Shown piece after piece: positions 13,868-13,885 of a stretch of DNA of 13,885 bases. The first letter of the stretch is position 1; every line of letters begins with the position of its first letter. Position numbers and translations under genes: made by a program. Below the pieces are notes generated by a model. That model saw only the letters and a list, made by a program, of their open reading frames with translations, made no database searches and was not told the DNA's origin. The stretch comes from Prevotellamassilia sp. (lineage in GTDB: Bacteria; Bacteroidota; Bacteroidia; Bacteroidales; Bacteroidaceae): positions 1-13,885 of the forward strand of contig JAHAWW010000072.1 in the NCBI GenBank assembly GCA_018383375.1. The letters run 5' to 3'.

Positions 13868-13885
13868 ATGAATAAAAGAGAATAC
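13868..13885 (+). CDS. Possible start of another gene, cut by the window edge
   Basis: ATG followed by five sense codons (MNKREY) begins 7 bp after the fusion gene stop and runs off the window. AT-rich like the Lnu segment. Too short to identify; it may be chance. Confidence 0.25.

Noticed and set aside
11784..13885. Insertion sequence or transposon ends
   Set aside because: No transposase, no matching terminal inverted repeats and no short target duplication could be seen; the repeats present are direct and core-like.
1..13885. CRISPR array or tRNA genes
   Set aside because: No regularly spaced 25-40 bp direct repeats with unique spacers and no tRNA-like cloverleaf were found; the 21-bp repeats share only 6-10 bases.

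Overview
The window looks like chromosomal DNA from a member of the order Bacteroidales, possibly Prevotella-like. I infer this from three things: families typical of that group (DUF3078 outer-membrane barrel, DUF4301, the Bacteroidetes type of RecG and MnmE), promoter -7 boxes of the TAnnTTTG type instead of sigma70 boxes, and leaders with little Shine-Dalgarno signal. Most of the window is GC-rich housekeeping DNA. From about 11784 to the end it becomes AT-richer and accessory in character.

Left part, minus strand (read 4751 to 21): ruvC overlaps a double-ATPase ABC protein (ModF-like). After a gap of 133 bp comes a secreted hypothetical protein, then the overlapping DUF3078 barrel gene, then a FAH-fold protein that appears to have lost its metal ligands. 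A divergent region of about 600 bp (4752-5364) holds the ruvC promoter, a 21-bp-period repeat, a terminator-like hairpin and the rnpB promoter.

Middle part, plus strand: the RNase P RNA (rnpB, closed by an obvious P1 helix), a DJ-1/PfpI protein, recG, a DUF4301 protein with UDP-sugar-pyrophosphorylase-like motifs, and mnmE preceded by a strong terminator-like hairpin.

Right part: the 3' end of mnmE is a known integration hotspot (SGI1 family). Here the terminal FC(I/V)GK-stop sequence is followed by two further core-like copies at +182 and +349 bp. The last two copies are preceded by related arm sequence at a constant 167-bp offset. The third copy lies exactly where a short-chain dehydrogenase gene loses its N-terminus and its glycine-rich NAD(P) motif. 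Next comes a 349-residue open reading frame joining a complete NAD(P)H-dependent FMN reductase to an essentially complete lincosamide nucleotidyltransferase (Lnu(A)/Lnu(C) type). The Lnu half has no start codon of its own. I read this end as a scar of repeated site-specific integration and excision at mnmE that left rearranged, resistance-bearing cargo. The most novel items are the flavin reductase-Lnu fusion and the triple core-site array. No integrase, transposase, CRISPR array or tRNA gene is visible in the window.
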